Shown here: one piece after another, positions 42,703 through 52,225 of the stretch
How positions within the stretch are numbered: the first letter of the stretch is position 1
How the letters are laid out: each line of letters opens with the position of its first letter
Assembly: GCA_963825635.1 (NCBI GenBank)
Contig: CAWGTU010000001.1
Coordinates: 1,426,001 to 1,490,000, forward strand
Source of the DNA: JAOUEA01 sp963825635
Lineage (GTDB): Bacteria; Actinomycetota; UBA4738; HRBIN12
DNA length: 64,000 nucleotides
Reading direction: 5' to 3'
Notes under the pieces: generated by a model
Database searches by the model: none
Told to the model about the DNA's origin: nothing
The model's input: the letters and a program-made list of their open reading frames with translations, nothing else
Program-made: the position numbers and the translations under genes

Positions 42703-42773
42703 GGGGGCGGGGAGGTCTCTCGGCCAAGAGGCGGGGGAAGGGCGCCTCCTCGCGTGGGAACCTCCCCGCCCCC
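42703..42773 (-). repeat. Long inverted repeat between ftsZ and yggS
   Basis: Perfect 14-bp arms (42703-42716 and 42760-42773) with a 43-base centre that has its own GAGGCG/CGCCTC hairpin. It starts 38 bases past the ftsZ stop. It may end or partly attenuate the ftsZ transcript; no T-run follows. Confidence 0.65.
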
Positions 42774-42810
42774 ACGCCCACACGGGGCCGCGCGGAGCGG
42801 GTGTGCTCGC

Positions 42811-43983
42811 TCAGCTCTTCAGGAAGTCCGGGATGTCGAGATCCTCCTCGGCGTCGAACGACACCGACGGCTGCGGTTCGTGCTCGCCGGTGGTGAACAC
42901 GTCGCTCTCGTCCTCGCCCGCGTCGGCCAGGATCGACGGGAGCGGCTCGTGGGTCTCCTCCCCTTCTCCGCGCACCGGCTCCTCGAGCAGGCGAGAGAGG
43001 CGCGACTCGAACTGGTTGCCCCCGCTGGCGGCGGGCGCGACCTTGTCGAAGCCCGCGGCCACGACGGTCACGCGCACCTCCTCGCCGAGGGCGTCGTCGA
43101 CGACGGCTCCGAAGATGATGTTCGCGTCGGGGTGCGCGACCTTCGTGATCGCGTCGGCCGCCTGGTTCACCTCGTGAAGGGTCAGGTCGGTCGGGCCCGC
43201 GATCGAGAGCAGCACCCCCTTGGCGCCGTCGATCGAGCTCTCGAGCAGCGGGGAGCTGATGGCGGCCTTCGACGCCTCGGTCGCGCGGTCGGCGCCCGAT
43301 CCGAGCCCGATGCCCATCAGGGCCGAGCCCGCGCCCGACATGACCGACTTCACGTCGGCGAAGTCCAGGTTGATGAGTCCCGGGGTCGTGATCAGGGACG
43401 TGATGCCGTCGACGCCCTGGAACAGCACCTGATCGGCCATGCGGAACGCCTCCACCATCGGCATGTTGGGATCGGCGACCTGAAGCAGACGATCGTTCGG
43501 CACGACGATCAGCGTGTCGACCGCCTTCTTGAGCTCGGTGATGCCGAGGTCGGCCTGGGTCGCGCGCTTGCGACCCTCGAAGCCGAAGGGACGCGTCACG
43601 ACGCCGATCGTCAGAGCCCCGAGCCCACGTGCAACTTCGGCGACCACGGGCGCGCCCCCGGTTCCGGTGCCGCCACCCTCGCCCGCGGTGATGAAGACCA
43701 TGTCGGCGCCCTTGAGGATCTCCTCGATCTCATCGGCGTGCTCCGTGGAGGCGTTCTTTCCGACCTCGGGGTCGGAGCCGGCTCCCAGACCCCGGGTCGT
43801 CTCGCGTCCGATGTCGAGCTTCACCTCCGCGTCCGACATCAGCAGGGTCTGTGCGTCGGTGTTGACGGCGATGAACTCGACGCCCCGCAAGCCTGCCTCG
43901 ATCATGCGGTTCACCGCGTTCACGCCGCCGCCGCCGATCCCGACCACCTTGATGACGGCGAGGTAGTTCTGGGGAACGTCCAT
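42811..43983 (-). CDS. ftsZ: Cell division protein FtsZ
   Basis: A 390-residue tubulin-like GTPase forming the Z-ring. The GTP signature GGGTGTGG is at 103-110; the T7 loop is NLDFADVKSVM. A 60-residue acidic linker ends in the conserved tail DLDIPDFLKS that binds SepF. ATG at 43983 has GGAGGAAG 6 bases upstream; 48 extra open codons upstream are not FtsZ-like. The 43984-44175 gap gives it its own promoter region, separate from the mraZ-ftsQ run. Confidence 0.98.
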   Translation of the reverse strand: MDVPQNYLAVIKVVGIGGGGVNAVNRMIEAGLRGVEFIAVNTDAQTLLMSDAEVKLDIGRETTRGLGAGSDPEVGKNASTEHADEIEEILKGADMVFITAGEGGGTGTGGAPVVAEVARGLGALTIGVVTRPFGFEGRKRATQADLGITELKKAVDTLIVVPNDRLLQVADPNMPMVEAFRMADQVLFQGVDGITSLITTPGLINLDFADVKSVMSGAGSALMGIGLGSGADRATEASKAAISSPLLESSIDGAKGVLLSIAGPTDLTLHEVNQAADAITKVAHPDANIIFGAVVDDALGEEVRVTVVAAGFDKVAPAASGGNQFESRLSRLLEEPVRGEGEETHEPLPSILADAGEDESDVFTTGEHEPQPSVSFDAEEDLDIPDFLKS

Positions 43984-44043
43984 CTGTCTTCCTCCGCGAG
44001 CCGGGGCCCGCTCTACCTGGGGAATTGCAGTACCTGGACCCAA

Positions 44044-44049
44044 ACTATA
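44044..44049 (-). promoter_or_regulatory. -10 element upstream of ftsZ
   Basis: Minus-strand TATAGT lies 61 bases before the ftsZ ATG in a clearly A/T-richer patch (44035-44110) unlike the rest of the window. An ATGACA 20 bases upstream (44075-44070) is too far for a standard -35. The patch also holds short dyads (GTCAT/ATGAC). A dedicated ftsZ promoter is common in actinobacteria. Confidence 0.5.
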
Positions 44050-44175
44050 ACCGTAAACTGAAGCGTTATTGTCATATCTACATGACGTAGAGTCCCGCAA
44101 GTTACTAAGTCTCAGCAGGTCCGTCAAGTCGAGAGTCCGTCCCGACTGTCGCGGTCGATGACAGTTCCAGCGGTG

Positions 44176-45075
44176 TCAGGGCGAGGGAGACGGGGACTCT
44201 TGCGCGTCGTCCTCCGTCCCGTCCACCGACGCCGGCACGTCCGCCGAGGGGTCGGGGACCGAGACCGGCTGCTGGGATCCGACGAACCTCGCCGTCGGCG
44301 CCGCGGCGGCGGACAGGTCCACGGAGAGCAGGCCTCTGCCCTCCTCGTCGGCGTAGCGCAGGATCGCGCGGAGCGCCTGGGACTTCGCGGTGGTGTCGCG
44401 CACGGCGCCGTACCTGACCTCCACGTCCCCGTCGACGACGAGGGAGATCGTGCCGTCTTCGGACACCGTGATCGAGTCGATGCGCGCACGCAACTCGTGG
44501 GGCATCGCCTGCACGACCTCACTCGCGGCCTCGATCTCCGTCCTCCCGATCGTGGACCCGGGCGTCACGGTCACCTCGGGGAACGCCGAACCTCGCGGCG
44601 CGCGCCCGAGCTCGGTGCCATCGCCGGCGACCAGCCGCCTCGTCTCGTCCGTGACGAGGATCAGCACGGGCGTGCGCTCCCTGACGGAGATCGTGATCGT
44701 GCCCGGCAGGCGCGTGGCGACCGTGGCATCGAGGATCCACGGCTCGGCCTCGAGTCGAGACTCAGCGAGGTCCGCGTCGAGGTGGAAGACGTTCGTGCCG
44801 CGGTCTACCCCGGCCAGGCGCATCACCTGGCGGGGGGCGAGGCGTTCCTCACCCTCGACCTCGACCGCCCGTGCGCCGAACACAGGGGTATAGCTGAGGG
44901 CGACGGTTCCGGTGACCAGGGCGACGACCGTTCCCCCGGCGATCGCCCAGGGGCGGAGGCGGCGCCGGCGGTCCTCGTCCGTGATGTGTGCCGGCGGCTC
45001 CGCCGAGGCGGGAGCAACCGACGAGGGGTCAGGAGCGTCGCGCTCATGGGCTGTGCGTAGGTCATCCGTCGACAC
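44176..45075 (-). CDS. ftsQ: Cell division protein FtsQ
   Basis: A 299-residue bitopic protein: 40-residue cytoplasmic part, one membrane segment (residues 43-63), a POTRA domain (VEVEGEERLAPRQVMRLAG, then GTNVFHLD), the FtsQ beta domain, and a Pro/Ser/Asp-rich tail. It links FtsL and FtsI with the Z-ring in the divisome. GTG at 45075 overlaps the murB end by 14 bp. Confidence 0.94.
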   Translation of the reverse strand: MSTDDLRTAHERDAPDPSSVAPASAEPPAHITDEDRRRRLRPWAIAGGTVVALVTGTVALSYTPVFGARAVEVEGEERLAPRQVMRLAGVDRGTNVFHLDADLAESRLEAEPWILDATVATRLPGTITISVRERTPVLILVTDETRRLVAGDGTELGRAPRGSAFPEVTVTPGSTIGRTEIEAASEVVQAMPHELRARIDSITVSEDGTISLVVDGDVEVRYGAVRDTTAKSQALRAILRYADEEGRGLLSVDLSAAAAPTARFVGSQQPVSVPDPSADVPASVDGTEDDAQESPSPSP

Positions 45076-45991
45076 GGTCGAACCCCCCGATCAGCTGGAC
45101 CTCAGGCTCGAGCGCGATGCCACTGCGGGCCTTCACCGTTCGCCGCACCAGGTCGATCAGGGCCAGGACGTCGTCCGCGCGGGCCCCTTCGTGCGCGACG
45201 ATGAAGTTCGCGTGCTTGGTGGAGATCTGCGCGCCGCCGACCCGGGTTCCCTTCAGCCCGGCTTCCTCGATCGATCGCGCGGCGTGTCCGTCGGCTGGGT
45301 TCTTGAACACGCTTCCACAGTTCGGCTCGGCGAGCGGTTGGGTGCGTCTCCTCCACTCGCGGGCCTCGTCCATCGCGGCCCGGATCGCGGTCGGGTCCCC
45401 CGGCCGCAGCTCGAACCGGGCGCTCGTGACGACACCATCGGAGGGGAGTCCCGAGTGCCGATAGGAGAACCCGGCGGCCGCCGTGGGCACGCGCTCCTCG
45501 CGCCCGTCCGCCAACCGGAAGACCCCGACGTCGACGAGGACGTCGGCCATCTGTCCCCCGTGCGCGCCGGCGTTCATCTTCACCGCTCCTCCGAGCGTGG
45601 CCGGTATCGCCACGCCGAAGGCCAGGCCGTCGAGCGCGTGCCGGAGCGCGACACCCGCCAGCGCGGGCAGGGGCATCGATCCACCCGCGGTGAGGCGAGC
45701 CCCGTCACGCGCCGCCCACCGGTAGCCGCGTCCCAGGCGGAGCACGAGCCCGTCGAACCCGCGGTCGGAGACGAGCACGTTCGATCCCTTCCCGATCACG
45801 ACGAACGCGACCTCGCCCTCCGCCACCGCCTCGGCGGCGGCCGAGAGGTCGGCGTCGGACTCGGGTTCGAGGTACAGGGCCGCGGACCCGCCGATCCGGA
45901 ACGTCGTGAGCGGTGCCATCGGGAAGGAGGTGCGAACCCGGTCACCGCATGCCGCGCGCAGGATCGCCTCGGCGAGAGCGATGTCGCTCAC
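45062..45991 (-). CDS. murB: UDP-N-acetylenolpyruvoylglucosamine reductase
   Basis: A 309-residue FAD enzyme making UDP-MurNAc. FAD-binding elements are FRIGGSAALYLEP, VIGKGSNVLV and AIPATLGGAVKMNAGAHG; the catalytic Ser is in GSVFKNP and the Glu in LEPEVQLIG. It is of the type II form. GTG at 45991 overlaps the murC stop (GTGA); the frame upstream is the murC shadow. Confidence 0.97.
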   Translation of the reverse strand: MSDIALAEAILRAACGDRVRTSFPMAPLTTFRIGGSAALYLEPESDADLSAAAEAVAEGEVAFVVIGKGSNVLVSDRGFDGLVLRLGRGYRWAARDGARLTAGGSMPLPALAGVALRHALDGLAFGVAIPATLGGAVKMNAGAHGGQMADVLVDVGVFRLADGREERVPTAAAGFSYRHSGLPSDGVVTSARFELRPGDPTAIRAAMDEAREWRRRTQPLAEPNCGSVFKNPADGHAARSIEEAGLKGTRVGGAQISTKHANFIVAHEGARADDVLALIDLVRRTVKARSGIALEPEVQLIGGFDRVDG

Positions 45992-47418
45992 GGCTCGCGT
46001 CCTCCTCCGAGCCGCTCGAGCGCCGCGTCGGCCAGCATCCACACGTCGCCGCAGCCCATCGTCACGATGAGGTCTCCCTCGCGCACCTCGCGATCCAGGA
46101 AGTCGATCACCTCCGCTCGGTGAGGCAGGTACACGACGGGGGTCGAGGGCGAGGCCATCTCGATGCCGTCGGCCACGAGCCTCCCGGTCACGCCTGGGAT
46201 CGGTTCCTGAGCGGCGCCGTACACGTCGGTCACCAGCACGAGGTCGGCGCCGGCCACGCTCTCGCCGAGCTCCCGCCAGAGCGCCTGCACCCGTGAGTAG
46301 CGGTGCGGCTGCACCAGCGCGATCAACCGTGCGGGCCTGCGACGCCGGGCCGTCTCGATCGTGACCGCCATCTCGGTCGGTGTGTGTCCGTAGTCGTCGA
46401 AGAAGTCGGCGCCGCGCGCCCGGCCGCGCCGTTCGAACCGGCGGTGCACACCGTCGTACTCGCCGACGGCGGCCGCGGCGTCGGCCAGCGGAAGCCCCAG
46501 CAGGCCCGCCACACCGACCGCCGCAGCAGCGTTCAGCAGGTTGTGGGCGCCGTCGACGCGCAGCCGCAGCGTCGACTCGGCGCCTTCGGCGCCGCGGATG
46601 CGCCCTGCCGCGCCCTGGGGGCCGAGCTCGTCGACCGAGACCACGAGGTCGTTGTCCCGACCGAGGCCGTAGCGCAGCGCCCCGACGCCGGCATCGTCGA
46701 GCACGGACCGCACGCCTGGATCGTCGCCGCACGCCACCACGTGCTCGCAGCCGGTGACGAACGCACCGAACGCGGCTTCGATCTCCTCGCGACCACCCGG
46801 GTAGAAGTCGACGTGATCGACGTCCACGTTCGTGACGACCCCGATGGAAGGGCGCGCGAGCAGGAACGACCCGTCGCTCTCGTCTGCCTCGAAGACGAAG
46901 GCGTCGCCGCCTCCGCTCCGCGCGCCGCTGCCGCTCTCGTTGAGGTCGCCGCCGATCAGGTAGCTGGGGTCGAGTCCACATCGGTCGAGGACCACCGCGA
47001 TCATCGAGGTGGTGGTCGTCTTGCCGTGCGTGCCGGCGACGGCCACGGCGCGATGCCCGGCGGCGAGCGCGGCGAGCGCCTGCTGCCGGGCCCATACGGG
47101 CACGCCCCGCTCCCGAGCCGCTCGCAGTTCCGGGTTGGCGTCGCCGATCGCGCTCGAGATGATCACCGCGTCGGGGGCGCCGAGCCGTGCGGGGTCGTGG
47201 CCCACCCACACCTCGGCGCCGGCCTCGACCAGTTCGCGCAGCCCCTTCGAGTCCTTCATGTCGGAACCACGCACCTCGATGCCTCGGGCGAGCAACAGGC
47301 GGGCGAGGTTGCGCATGCCCGCCCCACCGACGCCGATCATGTGCACCGACCGGATCCCGGCGAGAACGGGTACGGGGAGCGTGGGGATGGTCCCCGAAGG
47401 CGGCACGTACGACCTCAC
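45988..47418 (-). CDS. murC: UDP-N-acetylmuramate--L-alanine ligase
   Basis: A 476-residue Mur ligase that adds L-Ala to UDP-MurNAc. Rossmann start VHMIGVGGAGMRNLA; ATP loop GTHGKTTTT; EADESDGSF and FDDYGHTPTE motifs. The 22 residues before the core are a short extension. GTG at 47418 overlaps murG (GTGA). Confidence 0.97.
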   Translation of the reverse strand: MRSYVPPSGTIPTLPVPVLAGIRSVHMIGVGGAGMRNLARLLLARGIEVRGSDMKDSKGLRELVEAGAEVWVGHDPARLGAPDAVIISSAIGDANPELRAARERGVPVWARQQALAALAAGHRAVAVAGTHGKTTTTSMIAVVLDRCGLDPSYLIGGDLNESGSGARSGGGDAFVFEADESDGSFLLARPSIGVVTNVDVDHVDFYPGGREEIEAAFGAFVTGCEHVVACGDDPGVRSVLDDAGVGALRYGLGRDNDLVVSVDELGPQGAAGRIRGAEGAESTLRLRVDGAHNLLNAAAAVGVAGLLGLPLADAAAAVGEYDGVHRRFERRGRARGADFFDDYGHTPTEMAVTIETARRRRPARLIALVQPHRYSRVQALWRELGESVAGADLVLVTDVYGAAQEPIPGVTGRLVADGIEMASPSTPVVYLPHRAEVIDFLDREVREGDLIVTMGCGDVWMLADAALERLGGGREP

Positions 47419-48515
47419 GCGGCGACCTCCGTCACGAGGTCCGCGATGCGCTCATCCGCGTCGGGGCGGGACCACTCGAGCATCGCCGCCGCCATCGCGG
47501 CACGCCGAGGATCGTCGTCGAGGAGCGTCGTGACCCGCTCGGCGAGGACCGGCGGCGTGAGGTCGGCCTCGAGCACGACCTCGGCGCCCCCCGCGCGCTC
47601 CACCTCGCGGCCGTTCGCCTCCTGATGGTGCTCGGTGGCGTACGGGTAGGGCACGAGGATCGACGGCACCCCGCAGACCGCGAGCTCCGACACCGTGCCC
47701 GACCCCGCCCTCGCGACGGCGAGGTCGGTGATCGCGAGGGCGAGATCCATGCGGTCGATGAACCCTTCGACGCGCACGAGCGGGTCGCCAGGGTCCGCCG
47801 CCGCCGGCGCGACCTCGTCGACGTGGGCGGGGCCGGTCGCGACGAGAAATTGGATGTCGTCGCGACCGCGGAGCTCGCCGATCGCCGTCGCCACCGTGCG
47901 GTCGAGCTGCCGAGCCCCCTGGCTGCCGCCGAAGACCGACACCGTGCGACGATCGTCGTCGAGCGCGAACACCCGGAGGGCTTCGGCTCGGCGCTCTGCG
48001 CGAGCGGCAGCGACGTCGACGATCTCGCGACGGACGGGATTGCCGGTGCGCAGGACCCGGGTGCCAGAGGGCAACCGGGACGCAGTCGCCTCGAAGGTCG
48101 TGGCGACGGCGACCGCCCATCGGGCCGCGACGCGATTGACCACACCCGGCACTCCGTTCTGCTCGATCAGCACGATCGGTGTCCGCACCCGGCGCGCAGC
48201 CAGGATCGCGGGCGCGCTCGCGTAGCCCCCGATGCCGACGACCACGTCGGCCGCCCTCACGATGGGACGCACGGCGCGTGCGGCGGTGAGCGACATCCAG
48301 AGGGCTGCGGCCGTGTGGAGCGAGATCCGGGTCTGCGCGGACGACACCCGCACGGGCACGAACGGGAACCCCGCGTCGGGGACGAGGGTTGCCTCCTGTC
48401 CGGACCCGGACCCGATGAAGCGCACGTCGTGCCCGCGTTCGCGCAGTCGCTCGGCGACCGCCACGGCGGGGAAGACGTGACCGGCGGTGCCACCACCGCT
48501 CATCACGACCCTCAC
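47415..48515 (-). CDS. murG: Lipid II-forming GlcNAc transferase
   Basis: A 366-residue GT-B glycosyltransferase that adds GlcNAc to lipid I at the inner face of the membrane. The N-terminal GGGTAGHVFPA loop, VGIGGYASAPA, FGGSQGARQLD and the C-terminal ARAGSGTVSELA donor site are all present. GTG at 48515 overlaps the ftsW stop (GTGA). Confidence 0.97.
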   Translation of the reverse strand: MRVVMSGGGTAGHVFPAVAVAERLRERGHDVRFIGSGSGQEATLVPDAGFPFVPVRVSSAQTRISLHTAAALWMSLTAARAVRPIVRAADVVVGIGGYASAPAILAARRVRTPIVLIEQNGVPGVVNRVAARWAVAVATTFEATASRLPSGTRVLRTGNPVRREIVDVAAARAERRAEALRVFALDDDRRTVSVFGGSQGARQLDRTVATAIGELRGRDDIQFLVATGPAHVDEVAPAAADPGDPLVRVEGFIDRMDLALAITDLAVARAGSGTVSELAVCGVPSILVPYPYATEHHQEANGREVERAGGAEVVLEADLTPPVLAERVTTLLDDDPRRAAMAAAMLEWSRPDADERIADLVTEVAA

Positions 48516-49819
48516 CGCCGGGACCTGCCTCCGGCCGCGTGCTGTCGCGCCGTCCTGCCTCGCGCACGTGTGGCCGAGGTCGCGGGGCGCGTCGTTGCCC
48601 GTGACCGAGTCGGCGACGCCGACGACGATCGAGACGACGCCTGAGCGCTCGCCCGGGCGATGCCGGCGAGGACCCCGATGCCCGCGAGCGTAACGACGAG
48701 CGCGGTGCCGCCGAACGACAGCAGCGGCAACGGCACGCCCGTGATCGGCATCAGTCCGGTGACCGCTCCCAGGTTGATGATCGTCTGCAGCCCGATCCAC
48801 CCGGTGATGCCCGCGGCCATCAGACGACCGAAGGTGTCGGGCGCAGCGATCGCCACACGAACCCCCGCGAACAGGAGCACGGCGAACATCACCAGCACGA
48901 ACATCGCCCCGAGCAGGCCGAGCTCCTCGCCGACGATCGCGAAGATGAAGTCGGAGTGCGCGTTCGGCAGGTAGTCCCACTTCTGACGGCTGGCGCCCAG
49001 GCCGACGCCGGTCCATCCACCCGAGCCGAACGCGATCATGCCTTGGATCAGCTGGAACCCTGCCCCGTCCGGATCGTTCCAGGGATTCAGGAACGCGTCG
49101 ACGAAACGCGTGCGCCGGTAGGCCTCCCCGAAGATCAGGAACGCGGTCCCGGCGAGCGCGACCGCACCCGTGACGACCAGGTAGCGCAGACGCACCCCGG
49201 CCGCGAACATCAGCACGAACACCGATCCGCAGATGATCACCGTGGTGCCGAGGTCGCGCTGGAGGATCACGAGCAGGGCCACCCCAAGCACGACCGGGGC
49301 GAGCGGGATCAGCAGGTGCACCGGGTCGTCGAGCGTGCCCCACTTCTTCGTGAGCACCGTGGCGGTGAACGCGACGATCGCGAGCTTCATGAACTCTGAG
49401 GGCTGCAGCGTGACGTAGCCGAGGTCGATCCACCGCGAGGCCCCGTAGAGGGACGAGCCCGCCGAGTGGTGCAGGGCGACGAGCATCAGCGGAACGAGCA
49501 GCACCACCGCCGGCACCGCGATCGTCTGCCAGACGGTGTGGGGCAGCCGCAGAGCGATCAGCAGCGCGATGACGCCGATGACCGCGTAGACGCCCTGTCG
49601 TTGGAAGTACCAGAACGGGTTGCCGTCGTAGCCCTGGGTCGCCGAGACGGACCCGGCCGACAGCACCATCGTCAGCCCGAGCACCGTGAGCACCGCGGTC
49701 GGAACGAGCAGCAGGAGCACGTTGACACGGGCCGCATGCATCGCGGCCGCGCGACGACCAGGCGCGCGCACCACCCGCAGGTGGTGCCGCCGGTCGCGGG
49801 CCGGTTTCCTACTGGCCAC
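48512..49819 (-). CDS. ftsW: Septal peptidoglycan polymerase FtsW (SEDS)
   Basis: A 435-residue SEDS protein with about ten membrane segments. Family motifs are ASRWIDLGYVTLQPSEFMKL, NAHSDFIFAIVGEELGLLG and PLPLLSFGGTALV. It polymerises glycan chains with FtsI. The last 45 residues are a Ser/Arg/Thr-rich cytoplasmic tail. GTG at 49819; 11-bp overlap with murD. Confidence 0.96.
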   Translation of the reverse strand: MASRKPARDRRHHLRVVRAPGRRAAAMHAARVNVLLLLVPTAVLTVLGLTMVLSAGSVSATQGYDGNPFWYFQRQGVYAVIGVIALLIALRLPHTVWQTIAVPAVVLLVPLMLVALHHSAGSSLYGASRWIDLGYVTLQPSEFMKLAIVAFTATVLTKKWGTLDDPVHLLIPLAPVVLGVALLVILQRDLGTTVIICGSVFVLMFAAGVRLRYLVVTGAVALAGTAFLIFGEAYRRTRFVDAFLNPWNDPDGAGFQLIQGMIAFGSGGWTGVGLGASRQKWDYLPNAHSDFIFAIVGEELGLLGAMFVLVMFAVLLFAGVRVAIAAPDTFGRLMAAGITGWIGLQTIINLGAVTGLMPITGVPLPLLSFGGTALVVTLAGIGVLAGIARASAQASSRSSSASPTRSRATTRPATSATRARGRTARQHAAGGRSRR

Positions 49820-51161
49820 CGGCGCTCACCTCCTGCTCCAGTCCGCGCGCAGCCGCCGCGAATCGGTCGCCCCGCTCGGCGTAATCGCGGAACTGGTCCC
49901 AGCTCGCACACGCGGGGGCCAGCAACACGCGCCCACCGGGACGGGCGAGCTCGAAGGCGGTCCCCACGGCATGCTCGATCGACGACGCGACGTGCACCGG
50001 CCGCACCCCGTCGAAGATCCGAACGAGCTCGGCGGCTCCCTCGCCGATCGCGACCACCGCCCGGAGCCGCCCGGCACGGGTCGCCAGGGGCGACAGGTCC
50101 ACACCTTTGGCCATGCCGCCGGCGATCAGGACGGCATCCTCGACGCCGTCGATCGCGGCGAGCGCGGCGTGCACGTTCGTGGCCTTGGAGTCGTCGATGA
50201 ACGTCACGCCCTCGACGACCGCCGCGACCTGACCACGGTGTGGCGCCGAATCGTAGCCTTCGAGGCCATCGCGCACGCCGCGGGCCGTGACGCCGAAGGT
50301 CAGGGCCGCCGCCGCCGCGGCTGCCGCGTCGGCCAGCTTCCCGGCCGTGCCCTCGATGCGACCCAGCGGCACGCGCTCGCTCGCCAGGTTCGAGACGAGA
50401 TCCTCGTGGTCGTAACCGACCTCGCCGGCGCCTGGTGCTCCCGCCCGGAACCAGACGACGTCACAAGGAGCATCGGCCGATCGGGCGCTCGCCGCGGGAT
50501 CGTCGCGGTTGCCGACGTGCGTGTCCCCCGGCCCCTGGAGCGCGAAGATCCGCGCCTTCGCGTCGGCGTACGCCTCGAACGATCCGTGCTCGTCGAGGTG
50601 GTCCGGGGCGAGGTTCAGCAGCACCGAGATCCGGGGGTGGAACGACCCCTGCATGCGGAGCTGGAACGACGAGCACTCGACGACGAGGACCTCGTGCCCC
50701 TCGCGCGCCGCCTCGGGGAACGGGTGGCCGATGTTGCCGCACGCCACGGCATCGACGCCATCGGCGCGCAGGCACGCCTCGATCATGCCGGTCGTCGTGG
50801 TCTTGCCGTTCGTGCCCGTCACGGCAAGGTAGGGAGCGTCGGTGAGTCGGGCGCCGAGCTCCATCTCGCTCCAGATGGGGAGGCCGCGCTCACGTGCCCA
50901 CGCGATCACGGGGGCGGTCTCGGGGACGCCCGGGCCCGTCACGACGAGCGTCGCGCCCTGGAGGTGCTCCGGTTCGTGGCCGCCGGTCAGGATCTCGACG
51001 CCGGCGTCTCGAAGCGCCGCCACCGTGGACAGATCGGACGCGGGGCGCGCCTCGGTCACACGCACCGTCGCCCCTTCGGCGACGAGCACGCGGGCCGCGG
51101 AGGAGCCGGCCACGCCGGCGCCGACCACCACCACCCGCTCGCCGTCGAAGCGCCCGCTCAC
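49809..51161 (-). CDS. murD: UDP-N-acetylmuramoylalanine--D-glutamate ligase
   Basis: A 450-residue Mur ligase adding D-Glu. Rossmann start VVVVGAGVAGSSAAR, ATP loop GTNGKTTTT, VECSSFQL, LAPDHLDEHGS and FIDDSKATNVHA are diagnostic for MurD. GTG at 51161 overlaps the mraY stop (GTGA). Confidence 0.97.
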   Translation of the reverse strand: MSGRFDGERVVVVGAGVAGSSAARVLVAEGATVRVTEARPASDLSTVAALRDAGVEILTGGHEPEHLQGATLVVTGPGVPETAPVIAWARERGLPIWSEMELGARLTDAPYLAVTGTNGKTTTTGMIEACLRADGVDAVACGNIGHPFPEAAREGHEVLVVECSSFQLRMQGSFHPRISVLLNLAPDHLDEHGSFEAYADAKARIFALQGPGDTHVGNRDDPAASARSADAPCDVVWFRAGAPGAGEVGYDHEDLVSNLASERVPLGRIEGTAGKLADAAAAAAAALTFGVTARGVRDGLEGYDSAPHRGQVAAVVEGVTFIDDSKATNVHAALAAIDGVEDAVLIAGGMAKGVDLSPLATRAGRLRAVVAIGEGAAELVRIFDGVRPVHVASSIEHAVGTAFELARPGGRVLLAPACASWDQFRDYAERGDRFAAAARGLEQEVSAGGQ

Positions 51162-52225
51162 TCGAGCCCTCCCAGGCGGATGAAGTCGGCGTAGAACAGC
51201 CCGAGGCCCACGGCCACACAGAGCCCGGCGATGATCCAGAACCGCACGATCACGGTGAACTCGGGCCACCCGGCGAGCTCGAAATGATGGTGGATCGGCG
51301 ACATGCGGAAGATGCGCCGCCCGAACCCACGGAACGAGATCACCTGCAGGATCACCGACATCGTCTCCATCACGAACAGCCCTCCGAGGATCACCAGCAG
51401 GAGCTGGGTGTTCGTGGTGATCGCGAGGGCGCCGAGGAGCCCTCCGATCGCGAGGGCGCCGGTGTCCCCCATGAAGATGCGCGCGGGGGCAGCGTTCCAC
51501 CAGAGGAAGCCGGCCAGTGCCCCCATCATGCCCGCCGCCATGATCGCGTTGTCGAGCATCGCGGGTCCGTTCACGTCGAAGCAGCCCTGGCGGGCGATGC
51601 CCTCCGCGCCGAAGCACAGGTGCCGGAACTCCCAGAACGCGATGAATGCGTAGGACGCGAACACGAGCGCGCTCGATCCGGCTGCGAGCCCGTCGAGGCC
51701 GTCGGTGAGGTTCACCGCATGTGACGACGCCGTCAGCACGACGAAGACCCAGACGAGGAAGAGGACGCCGAGCGAGATGGCCGTCGGGCGGATGAACGAC
51801 AGGTTCGTGCTGATGCCGGTCTCGTCACTGGAGCGCGCCACGATCAGGCCGAACAGCACGGAGACGATCGCCGTACCGCCGAACTTCTGCAGCTTCGTCA
51901 GCCCCAGCGACCGTCGGTTGCGGACCTTCATGAAGTCGTCGAGGAAGCCGACGAGCCCGAAACCCACCACCGCCACCACGAGCGCGAGTCCCGCCGAGGT
52001 GATGGGCCCGCTCGTGAACCGCGTGGCGAGGAACGCGAGCAGCAGGCCGGCGAGGATCACGATCCCGCCCATCGTCGGGGTTCCCATCTTCTCCATGTGG
52101 GTGTGGGGACCGTCCTCGCGGATGCGCTGGCCCCAGCCCCAGACCGTGAACGCCTTGATCGCGATCGGGGTGCCGAGCAGCGTCACCGCCAGGCCGATCG
52201 CGCCCGCCACCAGGATCGAGATCAC
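51158..52225 (-). CDS. mraY: Phospho-MurNAc-pentapeptide translocase
   Basis: A 355-residue membrane enzyme making lipid I on undecaprenyl phosphate. About ten membrane segments; catalytic and Mg motifs GTPTMGGI, FLDDFMK, NLTDGLDGLA, FMGDTGALA and SPIHHHFEL. GTG at 52225 overlaps murF (GTGA). Confidence 0.98.
   Translation of the reverse strand: MISILVAGAIGLAVTLLGTPIAIKAFTVWGWGQRIREDGPHTHMEKMGTPTMGGIVILAGLLLAFLATRFTSGPITSAGLALVVAVVGFGLVGFLDDFMKVRNRRSLGLTKLQKFGGTAIVSVLFGLIVARSSDETGISTNLSFIRPTAISLGVLFLVWVFVVLTASSHAVNLTDGLDGLAAGSSALVFASYAFIAFWEFRHLCFGAEGIARQGCFDVNGPAMLDNAIMAAGMMGALAGFLWWNAAPARIFMGDTGALAIGGLLGALAITTNTQLLLVILGGLFVMETMSVILQVISFRGFGRRIFRMSPIHHHFELAGWPEFTVIVRFWIIAGLCVAVGLGLFYADFIRLGGLE

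Noticed and set aside
42703..42773. Intrinsic terminator of ftsZ
   Set aside because: The arms are strong, but the 43-base loop and lack of a T-run do not fit an intrinsic terminator; kept as an inverted repeat.
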